A DNA stretch of 64,000 nucleotides from Chitinophaga sp. SYP-B3965 (GTDB taxonomy: Bacteria; Bacteroidota; Bacteroidia; Chitinophagales; Chitinophagaceae). The notes below the pieces were generated by a model. The model was not told the DNA's origin. It was given only the letters and a program-made list of their open reading frames with translations, and did no database searches. Numbering within the stretch: position 1 is the stretch's first letter; each line of letters begins with the position of its first letter. The translations under genes were made by a program, and so were the position numbers. This document shows positions 1 through 8,546 of this stretch, one piece after another. The DNA is taken from positions 2,232,001-2,296,000 of the forward strand of contig NZ_WJFD01000001.1 of the NCBI RefSeq assembly GCF_009647655.1. Reading direction: 5' to 3'.

Positions 1-644
1 TATTGTTTCACGCGGATAGAATCCTTCACCGTGGTACCCAGCGCATCCAGGTAACTGAGTTTAATAAAGGCGGTACGTTCTGCAATTGTTTTGTTAGTAT
101 CTGCCTTAAAGTATAAATATCCATCCGTGATCTGCAACTGGGAGATCCAGTTCACCTCGCCGGTAGCATCATACTGATAACTTATTTCCATTTTGTCCAA
201 CGGAATATTGGTGGTAATAGGTGTTTTCAGCGTACCGCCGTTGGCAATACTTTGTGCGATGGTATCATTGATCACAATAGCAGGCACCAGTCCCCGCTGT
301 TGCAGCTGAATAGTATCTGTTTTGCCTTTGGAGCGCACGATCAGTTTCATCATACGCGGCAGCTTATCCGTGTTATCCGTTACAGCTACCATTGCATCGC
401 CCTTACCACTGCCTGCAGCAGTTTGTACGGTGATCCAGTCTGCTTCTTCCGCCGTTTCCATCTTCCAGTCGCCATCCGCATATACAATGATGCGGGTAGT
501 ATCCGGCGTGGCATTCAGCCTAACGATCCTTGAATCCACTGCGAGCTCAGTGGAGAATCTGCGTTCTTCTTCTTTTCTGCATGCCGTGATAAGCATTAAG
601 AGGAATAATGCAACAGAAAATGTTGATCTTATAAAATGTTGCAT
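1..644 (-). CDS. BACON-type surface lipoprotein, 3' end cut by window edge
   Basis: An open frame starts at the ATG at 642-644 and stays open to base 1, giving about 214 residues. The last visible bases are TA after a Gln codon, so the stop may lie just outside the window. The N-terminus is a lipoprotein signal peptide ending in LITAC, with the lipid-accepting Cys at residue 22. The remainder has two beta-sandwich-like segments with motifs such as GDWKME and ADWITVQ followed by GSGKGDAMV, the pattern of BACON domains. These are often found in proteins of glycan utilisation loci. It is the last gene of the operon visible here, 4 bp after the EEP-family gene. The BACON assignment is by eye from these motifs. 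A surface glycan-binding role is inference from family and position. Confidence 0.75.
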   Translation of the reverse strand, partial: MQHFIRSTFSVALFLLMLITACRKEEERRFSTELAVDSRIVRLNATPDTTRIIVYADGDWKMETAEEADWITVQTAAGSGKGDAMVAVTDNTDKLPRMMKLIVRSKGKTDTIQLQQRGLVPAIVINDTIAQSIANGGTLKTPITTNIPLDKMEISYQYDATGEVNWISQLQITDGYLYFKADTNKTIAERTAFIKLSYLDALGTTVKDSIRVKQ

Positions 645-648
645 ACAA

Positions 649-1488
649 TTATTTTTTGAGTTCCATGATAAGGGGCTTGTGATCAGAATACTTCGCCGTA
701 AAATCATCGTAAATAAATTTGCAGTACTGCAATTTCTTTGCGAGGTCTTTACTGAGGTAGATATAATCTATGCGGGTATTAGAAAGGATACCGCTTTTGC
801 CGGTTCCTTTCTGCACTGTCCTGTCGTACGTTAAACCGGCATCCACAAAACCTGCCTGTAATACGCTTTGCTGCACCTGGTAATCCACCTCGCCATTGGC
901 CAGGTTGCTGATGTTAGGATTCTTCAGCGATACTTCCCGCTGGCGCTGCACAAAGTTGGTTTGTGCCACACGGTGACTGTCCAGGGGCGACAAAGAGTTA
1001 AAGTCCCCCATCATCAGCCAGTTCTTTTCTCTGTGCTGCAACCGCAATGTTTCCAGCACCTGCGCGATCTCACTCCTTCTTTTAAGGTGTTTATGCGGGT
1101 TCAGGTGCAGGATGCAGAAATTGTAGCCATTGATGCTGGCGGTAATAAAACCGTGCGTCATGTTCTCATTCACTTTCTTTATATCCACGATCGGGAAGCG
1201 GGAGGTAACGCCTACCGGGTATCCGCTTTCTTTTACGATCACAGCATAATTATGGCCATAAGAAGCTGCCAGGTCTTCCAGTGTTTTCTGCGTGAATCCG
1301 TTGCACTCCTGCAATGCCAGTACATCCGGGTTCTTGTCTTTTACCCATTCAACAAAAAGCTGTTTGCCTTTGGAAGTATCTGTTACCATCCCTTCCAGGA
1401 TGTTATAGCTCAGCACCTTCAGGGTAGATTGTGCTTTTACCGTTGTGATGGATGTAATGGCCATCACGATGAAAAGAATATATTTCAT
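649..1488 (-). CDS. Secreted endonuclease/exonuclease/phosphatase-fold protein
   Basis: This 279-residue protein has a Sec signal peptide cleaved after about VKA (residues 17-19). The EEP superfamily signature is complete: SYNIL (N29), LQECNG (E61), LHLNPH (H128), GDFNS (D162, N164), RIDYI (D241) and YSDH (D269, H270). These residues form the metal site and catalytic His/Asp pair of DNase I-like phosphodiesterases and phosphatases. The substrate cannot be told from sequence; members act on DNA, RNA, inositol phosphates or sphingomyelin. It lies 8 bp after the SusD gene and 4 bp before the BACON lipoprotein gene, so it is probably cotranscribed with the importer. Its periplasmic or outer-surface location suggests it trims a phosphodiester-containing ligand for that importer; that is inference. 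Confidence 0.9.
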   Translation of the reverse strand: MKYILFIVMAITSITTVKAQSTLKVLSYNILEGMVTDTSKGKQLFVEWVKDKNPDVLALQECNGFTQKTLEDLAASYGHNYAVIVKESGYPVGVTSRFPIVDIKKVNENMTHGFITASINGYNFCILHLNPHKHLKRRSEIAQVLETLRLQHREKNWLMMGDFNSLSPLDSHRVAQTNFVQRQREVSLKNPNISNLANGEVDYQVQQSVLQAGFVDAGLTYDRTVQKGTGKSGILSNTRIDYIYLSKDLAKKLQYCKFIYDDFTAKYSDHKPLIMELKK

Positions 1489-1496
1489 AGTGTGTG

Positions 1497-2999
1497 CTAT
1501 TTATACTCAGGGTTGGTTAAGATGCCACCGGAACGTACCACTTCTTTATCCGGGATAGGATAATATTCATGGTAAGGGCGCAGGTTATTTTTAATGATAT
1601 CATATTCAAGTGCGGAAGTTTCACTCACCCGCTGAAAGAATTCTCCCCAGCGCACGAGGTCCCACTTCCTGCCATATTCTCCCATCAGTTCACGGCCACG
1701 CTCTTTCTTCAGCTCCACCATGAATTCAGCCTTACCGGGATAAGCAGGCAGCACAAAGGTTGCATTAGCTCTTGATTTCACTTCATTGATGCATTGCAGC
1801 GCCAGGGTTGGATCATCTGTTTCATTCGCCGCTTCCGCTAACATGAGGAGTGCATCTGCATAGCGGAACACCTTTTGGTTATTGCCGTCAGCAATATTAT
1901 TCATACCGGGGCACCAGAACTTTGGTCCCATCCAGGCTTTACCCGTACCGTTATTCAGCATGGGCCTTTTGAAGTAAGCGCCATTGTAAGTGTAAGCCAG
2001 GATGATCTCGCGGCGCGGATCAGTAAGGTCATACAGGTCCATGAAATATTCCGTGGGTGTAAGCGGATTGTAGGGATTCGCTTCTGCACCCAGTTCAGGG
2101 ATCGTAACGCCGTCATATATATTAGAGCCGGCAGTTTTGGTAGGTGTAAAGAAACACGCTACCTGGGAGGTTTTCTTAATACCGGCGGCAGACCAGATGT
2201 ATTGTACTTCAAAGATAGATTCCGGCGTGTTCTTGTTCCGGAAATAGGTATCTGTCAGCGGGTATTGTGTGAGCTGGCCATAGACCTTCCTGATCTCCTG
2301 CATGGCACTGGCACAGGTGGCGTATTCCTTGTTCCATAAAGCCAGTTTGCCTATCAGCATATAGGCCATCGGGGCAGATATCCTGTTCTGTGGCACTGCG
2401 GAGGTACGCATCTGCGGAAGATGCGGCACATACACCTGCAATTCTTTTATTAAGGAATCACGGGTAGCGCTTGCATCCATCCTGCCCATTTTCCCCACTT
2501 TTTCAAGTACGTTCAGGCTGTTGATATCATCCCTGTAAAAAGGTACATCTTTAAAGGTGCTGGTGAGTACGTAATAGTATAACGCACGTAATGTAACTGC
2601 TTCAGCGATCAATGCAGGTTTCCGCTCTTCTGGTATCGTAGCATGCTGAATACCATTAACAGCCGCATTGCAATACATGATGCCGGAATAACAGGCAGTC
2701 CATACATTATCTCCCATACCCGGGTTAGCCGGAGAGATCTCAAACTTGGCATCCAGCTGGGAAGAGTTGAGGAAAGCCAGGTCTGATGCAGCTTCCAGTG
2801 CAATGATCAGATCAGAGTTAAAAACATCCGTCAGGTTAATATAGCAGCCATTCAAAGCAGCGATACACTGATTCTCAGATTTATAGAATCCATCCGGGCT
2901 CACAATGCCTGCCGGCTTCTCTTCCAGGAATTTGCTGCAACTGCTCATGGACAAAGATACAAGCGCAACAAGCAATATTTTGTGGATCATTCCTTTCAT
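1497..2999 (-). CDS. SusD/RagB-family nutrient-binding lipoprotein
   Basis: The protein has 500 residues, usual for the family. A lipoprotein signal peptide ends at SMSSC (Cys21), which should anchor it in the outer membrane as the lid of the SusC channel. SusD features include the N-terminal FLEEKPAG stretch, TPR-like helices in the first half (for example LRALYYYVLTSTFKDVPF near residue 140), and the C-terminal region with RYADALLMLAEAAN, ERGRELMGEYGRKWDLVRWG and YPIPDKEV. It follows the SusC gene by 14 bp and precedes the EEP gene by 8 bp, so it belongs to the sigma/FecR-controlled transport operon. The ligand is unknown. The gene family and role as the SusC partner are secure. Confidence 0.96.
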   Translation of the reverse strand: MKGMIHKILLVALVSLSMSSCSKFLEEKPAGIVSPDGFYKSENQCIAALNGCYINLTDVFNSDLIIALEAASDLAFLNSSQLDAKFEISPANPGMGDNVWTACYSGIMYCNAAVNGIQHATIPEERKPALIAEAVTLRALYYYVLTSTFKDVPFYRDDINSLNVLEKVGKMGRMDASATRDSLIKELQVYVPHLPQMRTSAVPQNRISAPMAYMLIGKLALWNKEYATCASAMQEIRKVYGQLTQYPLTDTYFRNKNTPESIFEVQYIWSAAGIKKTSQVACFFTPTKTAGSNIYDGVTIPELGAEANPYNPLTPTEYFMDLYDLTDPRREIILAYTYNGAYFKRPMLNNGTGKAWMGPKFWCPGMNNIADGNNQKVFRYADALLMLAEAANETDDPTLALQCINEVKSRANATFVLPAYPGKAEFMVELKKERGRELMGEYGRKWDLVRWGEFFQRVSETSALEYDIIKNNLRPYHEYYPIPDKEVVRSGGILTNPEYK

Positions 3000-3013
3000 A
3001 CAAATATTTTTTC

Positions 3014-6000
3014 TTAGAATTTTAATTCGGCACCAAAAGTGTATGTTCTGCTGGCAGGGTAAGCGCCATTATCCATGCGGCGGATGGTAGAACCATCGCT
3101 TTGTGTGGATACTTCCGGATCATACCCGTTGTAGTACTTCCAGAGATACAGGTTATTACCGCTGAGCGTAAGGTTCAGCATCTGCAACTTCTTACCGGTA
3201 AGACGGGAAAGATCGAAAGAGTACCCCAGTGAAATGTTCTTCAGGCGCAGGAAAGTAGCGTCATGCACAAACCTGTCATTCGGAATATCATCTTTTGAAT
3301 CTGCTCTTGGATAATCAGAGTTAGGGTTACGGATCGGATGCCATGCATTCACCATGTATTTGAACTGGTTACTGAGGTAAGTACCGGTACCCATGAACAA
3401 TTCAACCGGGTTATAAATATCTCCGCCTACAGAATAGTTAAAGTAGAAGGAAGCATAGAGTTTCTTATAACGGAAAGAGTTCTGCAAACCACCGTATATT
3501 TTAGGGTCTGCGTTGCCCAGGTACACGAGGTCATTGTTATCCAGCAAACCATCGTGGTTCTGATCAATGTACCGCTGGCGGCCTGGTGAATAATAACTCG
3601 CTGCAGAGGAAGCCCATTTCTTTTCTGTTTTATCTTTCGCGATCTCTTCGGTGCTTTTCCACACACCGGCATACTGCATGCCCCACAAAGCATTCAGCGG
3701 ACGTCCCTTTTCGTATCCGTACATCATGTACTGTGCACCCTGGTTATTATTGTAGGTAGCAACCCTGTCCAGCCCGCCTATGTCTTCTACCATCTGTTTG
3801 TTATGTGCAATGGTGAAGGTGGAAGACCAGGAGAAATTGCGGCTGCGGATATTCTCATGATCAACGGTCAGCTCAATCCCTTTGTTAGATGTTTTGCCAA
3901 TGTTTGCGAGGCGGGAACCAAACCCTACATGGGTTGGCAGCTGAACGGTCAGCAACAGGTCCGAAGTATTGCTCTGGTATGCTTCCAGCACAATGCTGAG
4001 ACGTTTGTTGAAGAACGACAGGTCTACTCCGGCATTATATGTGGTGGTCTTTTCCCAGGTGAGGCCTTCATTCGAAATACGTGACGGGAAATACGCCACC
4101 GGCTGTGTACCGCCAAAAATAGCTCCTCCGGTTGTGGAAGCCAGGCGGGATAATGATTGGTAACGGGAGATGGCATCATTACCGGAAGTACCTCCGCTCA
4201 GGCGGATCGCAAACTCATCCAGCTTGCGGAATTTTTTCATGAAGGATTCATTCATCACATTCCAGCGGAATGCAGCAGAAGGGAAATAAGCCCATTTGTT
4301 GTCTGCCGAGAAATTAGATGCACCATCTGCACGCATGGTAACGGTCAGGTAATATTTGTTATCATAATTGTAGTTCAGGCGGCCCAGCTGTGATACACGA
4401 GCCAGGTTTTCAAGGGAAGAACCCAGGGAGATGGTTTCTTTAGAAGGCAGGGCAGCCAGATCGTTTGCTCCTACATCATCCACAAAGTAACCGCTGCCGC
4501 TCGCCTGGAAGTTTACGAAATTCTTTTTCTGAATAGTGAATCCATACATCCCATCGAAATTGTGGCGTTTGTTCCAGGTATTCCGATATGTGATAGTATT
4601 CTCGTTCAGGATATTGTTATCTGAATAACTGCGTTTGTATGCGTAAGCACCGGTATTAGCTTTTATACGGGTGGGCATGGTAGATGGAGTGAACTGATCA
4701 TCATTCAGGCTATAATCTGAATAAGAGATCGTGGAGCGCAGTGTTACGTTCTTTATTGGTTTGATCTCCAGGTACAACATGGAGCTAAGGCTCTTTTCTA
4801 CCCGGTCGTTCTGCCGCAGCAGCACGTTTGCCAGCGGCGAATCAAACAGCGTACCACTATACCACTGGGTATTCCAGTCGTTGAAAGAACCATCCGGTTT
4901 ATAAGCAGCAATGGTAGGCGACAGGAAAAGCGTGGAGCGGTACCATAAAGTGTTGGTGCCGATGTCTGCATTATTCAGTGCCCGGTCTACATTAGAATAG
5001 TTGAAGCGGACACCTGCCTTTACAAATTTACTGATGGTCCTGTCCAGGTTCAGACGTACCTGGTAACGTTGCAGGCCGCTGTTCTTGATGATACCCTGGT
5101 TATTGTTATAGTTGGCAGAGAAATAGTATTGTGTGGTTTTATCGCCACCGGTGGCAGACAAAGTGTAGTTCTGGTAAGGTGCATTGCGGGATATCTCCTT
5201 TGTCCAGTTGGTACCTTCTCCCAGTGCCAGGGGATTGGGATAAGGATATTCTTCCAGCGGTTTAGTCTGGTTGGCAGCGGCAGAGAAATAGTAACGGTCA
5301 TTCTGCATCTGTGCAAACTCCGTGGCATTCATAATGTCCAGCTCGCGGGGTAATTCGGAAAGACCTACATCACTGCGGAACGTGAAGGCCGTTTTCCCTT
5401 GTTTGTCTGTACCGGATTTTGTAGTGATGATGATAACGCCGTTACTGCCACGGGAACCGTAGATGGCCGTGGAAGATGCATCTTTCAGTACGTTGATGGT
5501 AGCAATGTCTGAAGGGTTGATCTCGTTGAGACTTTTGATGCCATCCATCAATCCATCTACAATGTACAGCGGCTCGTTGCTGGCGGAAATAGAACGTGTT
5601 CCGCGGATACGTACTGTAGTGGCAGATCCTGGTTCTCCATCCGTAGATACGATCTCCGCACCCGCGATCCGGCCCTGCAACATCTGGTCTACCCTGGTAA
5701 CCGGTACATTTTCTATATCAGCCATTTTCACGGTAGATACAGAACCGGTGAGATCGCTTTTCTTCACACTGCCATAACCGATCACTACCACTTCGTTCAT
5801 ACTTTTCTTAGACACGGCCAGTTTTACCGTAAGCGGAAATTTAACCGCATCCACCCTGATCACCTGCCTGTCATAACCGATATACGATACAAAAAGTACA
5901 TCCTTGCCGGTTGCTTCTATCGTGAACTCCCCCCTTTCATTCGTCTGCACTCCGCGTGAAGTACCGGAAACAGATACCGTAGCACCGGGCAATACATTGC

Positions 6001-6442
6001 CTTCTTCATCCACCACCTTGCCTTTCAGCGGAGGTTCCTTCTGATCGGGCGTTTCAACAATTGTATTTTGAGCAGCGGGAAGCGCTTTTGCTTTGATCGT
6101 AATTGTTTTGCTGTTGATCTCATAGTCTATCGGCTGGTCTGCCATGATCGTTTTCAGAAAGGTTTCGATAGCCATATCTTTTACGGACACAGATACCGGT
6201 TTGGTCTTGCTGAGCAAAGCTGCATTATAGAACACTACATAACCGGTCTGTTTCTCCAGCTGGCTAAAGACCTCTTTCAGCGGAAGCTGCCTGCCGCTCA
6301 TGGTTACCGTTTGCGCAAGGGCGCTGGCCTGCATGCAAACAAACACCAGCAGTACTGTGATCTTCGTCACTTTCAGCCGTTGTAAAAGTGAACGTGCAGC
6401 CAGTACCCGGGACTTGCCCATTTTGAGAGTAGATGTGAACAT
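3014..6442 (-). CDS. SusC/RagA-family TonB-dependent transporter with STN signalling domain
   Basis: This 1142-residue outer-membrane transporter has, in order, a signal peptide (ending near ALAQ, residue 44), an STN domain (about 48-115, LPLKEVFSQLEKQTGYVVFY), a CarboxypepD_reg-like beta-sandwich (about 137-215, LKGKVVDEEGNVLPGATV), a plug with VVVIGYG and IRGTRSIS, and a large beta barrel ending in FGAELKF with a terminal Phe. The STN domain is the part that contacts a FecR-type anti-sigma factor. FecR and ECF sigma genes sit directly upstream, so this is a trans-envelope signalling transporter that both imports a ligand and reports it. An alternative start at Met8 would give a tidier signal peptide. 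An 85-bp gap containing a dyad separates it from fecR. Confidence 0.97.
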   Translation of the reverse strand: MFTSTLKMGKSRVLAARSLLQRLKVTKITVLLVFVCMQASALAQTVTMSGRQLPLKEVFSQLEKQTGYVVFYNAALLSKTKPVSVSVKDMAIETFLKTIMADQPIDYEINSKTITIKAKALPAAQNTIVETPDQKEPPLKGKVVDEEGNVLPGATVSVSGTSRGVQTNERGEFTIEATGKDVLFVSYIGYDRQVIRVDAVKFPLTVKLAVSKKSMNEVVVIGYGSVKKSDLTGSVSTVKMADIENVPVTRVDQMLQGRIAGAEIVSTDGEPGSATTVRIRGTRSISASNEPLYIVDGLMDGIKSLNEINPSDIATINVLKDASSTAIYGSRGSNGVIIITTKSGTDKQGKTAFTFRSDVGLSELPRELDIMNATEFAQMQNDRYYFSAAANQTKPLEEYPYPNPLALGEGTNWTKEISRNAPYQNYTLSATGGDKTTQYYFSANYNNNQGIIKNSGLQRYQVRLNLDRTISKFVKAGVRFNYSNVDRALNNADIGTNTLWYRSTLFLSPTIAAYKPDGSFNDWNTQWYSGTLFDSPLANVLLRQNDRVEKSLSSMLYLEIKPIKNVTLRSTISYSDYSLNDDQFTPSTMPTRIKANTGAYAYKRSYSDNNILNENTITYRNTWNKRHNFDGMYGFTIQKKNFVNFQASGSGYFVDDVGANDLAALPSKETISLGSSLENLARVSQLGRLNYNYDNKYYLTVTMRADGASNFSADNKWAYFPSAAFRWNVMNESFMKKFRKLDEFAIRLSGGTSGNDAISRYQSLSRLASTTGGAIFGGTQPVAYFPSRISNEGLTWEKTTTYNAGVDLSFFNKRLSIVLEAYQSNTSDLLLTVQLPTHVGFGSRLANIGKTSNKGIELTVDHENIRSRNFSWSSTFTIAHNKQMVEDIGGLDRVATYNNNQGAQYMMYGYEKGRPLNALWGMQYAGVWKSTEEIAKDKTEKKWASSAASYYSPGRQRYIDQNHDGLLDNNDLVYLGNADPKIYGGLQNSFRYKKLYASFYFNYSVGGDIYNPVELFMGTGTYLSNQFKYMVNAWHPIRNPNSDYPRADSKDDIPNDRFVHDATFLRLKNISLGYSFDLSRLTGKKLQMLNLTLSGNNLYLWKYYNGYDPEVSTQSDGSTIRRMDNGAYPASRTYTFGAELKF

Positions 6443-6483
6443 GATTGAGTTTAATTATAAAGTTGAACGCATAGCAGTGCCCG

Positions 6484-6501
6484 CTGTTGATCGGTCAACA
6501 G
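6484..6501. promoter_or_regulatory. Dyad in the fecR-susC gap
   Basis: A perfect inverted repeat lies 42 bp upstream of the SusC start: CTGTTGA (6484-6490), TCGG, TCAACAG (6495-6501). It could be an operator or an RNA hairpin between fecR and susC. No T-run follows on the minus strand, so a simple terminator is unlikely. The function is unknown. Confidence 0.4.
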
Positions 6502-6527
6502 GTACTGATAGATAAGCGATAAATCTG

Positions 6528-7688
6528 TTATTGTCTGATGATAAGTTTTTTCCCTTCAAGCCTGCAATGCACATCAGAGATCTCCAGCATCCTGATAATA
6601 TTAGACAGGCTTAGGTTTCTGTCCATTTTTCCCCCGAAAATAATAGCGGGTATTCCGTTTTCGTATTGTACTTCTATATCATACCAGCGTTCCAGTTGTT
6701 TCATCACTGCCTGAATATCTGCATCTTCAAAATTGAAGATCCCGTTCTTCCAGGCCAGTACCTGGCTGGTATCTGCGCGGCTTACCTTTATACCCGGTGT
6801 GGCATGCGCTACGTTGGCCTGGTATCCCGGTTTCAGTATAGAACTGTTATTACCGGCGTTTATCTGTACACTGCCGTTGATCAAAGTAGTGGCAGTGACG
6901 TGTTCATTTTCATATGCGTTAATATTAAAAGCAGTGCCTAATACCTTTACTTCCGTATTATCTGCCAGCCTTACCGAAAAGGGTTTCGCTGCATCCGGTT
7001 TGATATCGAAATAGGCTTCTCCTTTCAGTGTAACCACCCGCTCCTTTCCTGAGAAGCTGGTAGGATATGTCACCGCACTGGCCGCATTCAGCCATACATC
7101 GCTGCCATCCGGCAATACGAGGTGGAACAATCTGCCTTTGGGTGTGCTGAGTGTATTATAACTTACTGCTGCGGCACGGTGATCATCATAGGCAATGGTA
7201 CCATGTGCTAATGATACATTCGTACCTCCCTGGTTAGCGATCACACCTTTCTGCAAACTATCCAGCGTTACCTGTTTGCCGTCGCCCAATGTGAGGATGG
7301 CACCCTGGCTGGCGGCTTGTATATCCTGTGCGGTGGCCGCCTGCTGGTTGTTTTTTGATGGTTTGGAAGAGGGGTAGATCCAATACAGTGTACCGAGGCC
7401 GGTTACCACTGCAGCGGCAGCGGCCCAGCGGGTGATGGAAACCATCCTTCCGCGCTTGTGTTTTTTGGGAATGGCCTGCTGCAATACAGACAGTATTTCA
7501 TCCGCCCGTTCCTCCTCTATAACTATTTCTTCCCCCGGTTCCGCCATCACCCTGTCTATTATCTCATACAACCTGGCATCATTTTCCTGATCCGCCATCA
7601 TGGCAAACAGCTTTTCCTTATCCTGTTCAGAACAGGACTGGTTCATGTATGCCCGGAATAGTGTTTCGAAATCAGTCATAGTGATCAA
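6528..7688 (-). CDS. FecR-family anti-sigma factor
   Basis: The 386-residue protein has the layout of Bacteroidetes FecR proteins. A cytoplasmic N-terminal part (1-80) should bind the sigma factor. One membrane segment follows at about 86-105 (TRWAAAAAVVTGLGTLYWIY). The periplasmic FecR domain (about 180-285) contains LPDGSDVWLNAASAVTYP and VTLKGEAYFDI. A DUF4974-type C-terminal domain (about 315-385) contains FNFEDADIQAVMKQLERWYD. It normally holds the ECF sigma factor inactive until the STN domain of the partner SusC signals ligand. It lies 61 bp after the sigma gene and 85 bp before susC, which fits a dedicated three-gene switch. Confidence 0.96.
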   Translation of the reverse strand: MITMTDFETLFRAYMNQSCSEQDKEKLFAMMADQENDARLYEIIDRVMAEPGEEIVIEEERADEILSVLQQAIPKKHKRGRMVSITRWAAAAAVVTGLGTLYWIYPSSKPSKNNQQAATAQDIQAASQGAILTLGDGKQVTLDSLQKGVIANQGGTNVSLAHGTIAYDDHRAAAVSYNTLSTPKGRLFHLVLPDGSDVWLNAASAVTYPTSFSGKERVVTLKGEAYFDIKPDAAKPFSVRLADNTEVKVLGTAFNINAYENEHVTATTLINGSVQINAGNNSSILKPGYQANVAHATPGIKVSRADTSQVLAWKNGIFNFEDADIQAVMKQLERWYDIEVQYENGIPAIIFGGKMDRNLSLSNIIRMLEISDVHCRLEGKKLIIRQ

Positions 7689-7749
7689 CCGGTTTACTAA
7701 TAGAGACGATGAGAAAAGTGAAATGGGGCAGTGAAAGAAAAAATATTTT

Positions 7750-8355
7750 TTACAGCAGCTCTTTTAAGAGAAAAAGCGCGGTGAACATCCCAAGCCTGGC
7801 AAGGCAATAAATGCGGATAAAGTGCATGGCTTCTGTGAGGTGGCGTTTTACGGTTTCAGGGGCTATATTGAGCGCACTGGCGGCTTCTTCCCTTTTCAAA
7901 CCCTGTTCTTTTATGAGTGTGTATACCTTTTTTTGCTGGGGGGACAGTTTGGCTACGGCCTGCCGGAGGATCTGCCTCGTTTCCTTTTCCTGCAGCTGTT
8001 CTCCGGGATGTTCGGCAGCATGCAGCAGCAGATCGTCCCCGTCCTCAGGAATGGGGACCGCCATTTTTTGTACAGCTAATTGCTTGAGCATGCTGAATGT
8101 TCTGTTACGGGTAATAGTGAACAGCCAGGCCTTGAAATGCCTTACTTCTTTCAGTTCTTCCCTTTTCAGCCATACCTGCAGGAACACGTCCAGCAGTATT
8201 TCTTCGGCCACTGGTGCAGCAACCGTTAGCCTGTAAGCGATGGTGTATACTTTGTTCCGGTATAGGTGAAAGATCTCACCAAAAGCCTTTTCATCTCCCT
8301 GCGACACTTTATCTAGCAGATCCATCTCGTGACTAACTTTCTGAACAGGCATCAC
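7750..8355 (-). CDS. ECF sigma factor (Bacteroidetes FecI/RpoE-like, sigma-70 family)
   Basis: This 201-residue protein has sigma region 2 (about 24-95, with FGEIFHLYRNKVYTIAYRLT and VRHFKAWLFTITRNRTF) and region 4 (about 135-185, LSPQQKKVYTLIKEQGLKREEAASALNIAPETVKRHL). There is no extra domain, as in the small ECF sigma factors paired with FecR. It is the first gene of the FecR-SusC-SusD operon and should direct RNA polymerase to the downstream transport genes when released. Met11 (base 8325) is an alternative start and would leave about 40 nt of leader after the predicted promoter at 8370-8377. With Met1 the leader would be only about 10 nt. Confidence 0.95.
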   Translation of the reverse strand: MMPVQKVSHEMDLLDKVSQGDEKAFGEIFHLYRNKVYTIAYRLTVAAPVAEEILLDVFLQVWLKREELKEVRHFKAWLFTITRNRTFSMLKQLAVQKMAVPIPEDGDDLLLHAAEHPGEQLQEKETRQILRQAVAKLSPQQKKVYTLIKEQGLKREEAASALNIAPETVKRHLTEAMHFIRIYCLARLGMFTALFLLKELL

Positions 8356-8369
8356 ATTGATTTTGGTAG

Positions 8370-8377
8370 CAAATATA
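8370..8377 (-). promoter_or_regulatory. Predicted -7 box of the ECF sigma gene
   Basis: On the minus strand the bases read TATATTTG, an exact match to the Bacteroidetes -7 consensus TAnnTTTG, 15 bp upstream of the first ATG. I see no clear TTG at the usual -33 spacing, so this is a partial promoter match. Confidence 0.45.
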
Positions 8378-8500
8378 ATATTGACGGCAAGAAACAGTTG
8401 TGGTACTGCTCTACATGGAACGTGAATTAATGATAATATAACGTGGTTGGTATGTCTACCTGGCGGGAAAAATACAAAAATATCCGGTATTAAAACAAAA

Positions 8501-8520
8501 ACCCGCGCTTTCGCGCGGGT
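8501..8520 (-). terminator. Intrinsic terminator of the GH78 operon
   Basis: An 8-bp perfect GC-rich stem (ACCCGCGC / GCGCGGGT) with a 4-nt loop lies 26 bp after the rhamnosidase stop. On the minus strand it is followed by a T-rich tract (TTTTTGTTTT), the expected arrangement for terminating the six-gene operon that ends at 8547. Confidence 0.85.
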
Positions 8521-8546
8521 CTCAACAACTTTTCTTGTACAGGAGA

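Noticed and set aside
868..1563. A 231-codon plus-strand frame antisense to the EEP gene
   Set aside because: It lies opposite a gene with a complete catalytic signature and has no motif of its own.
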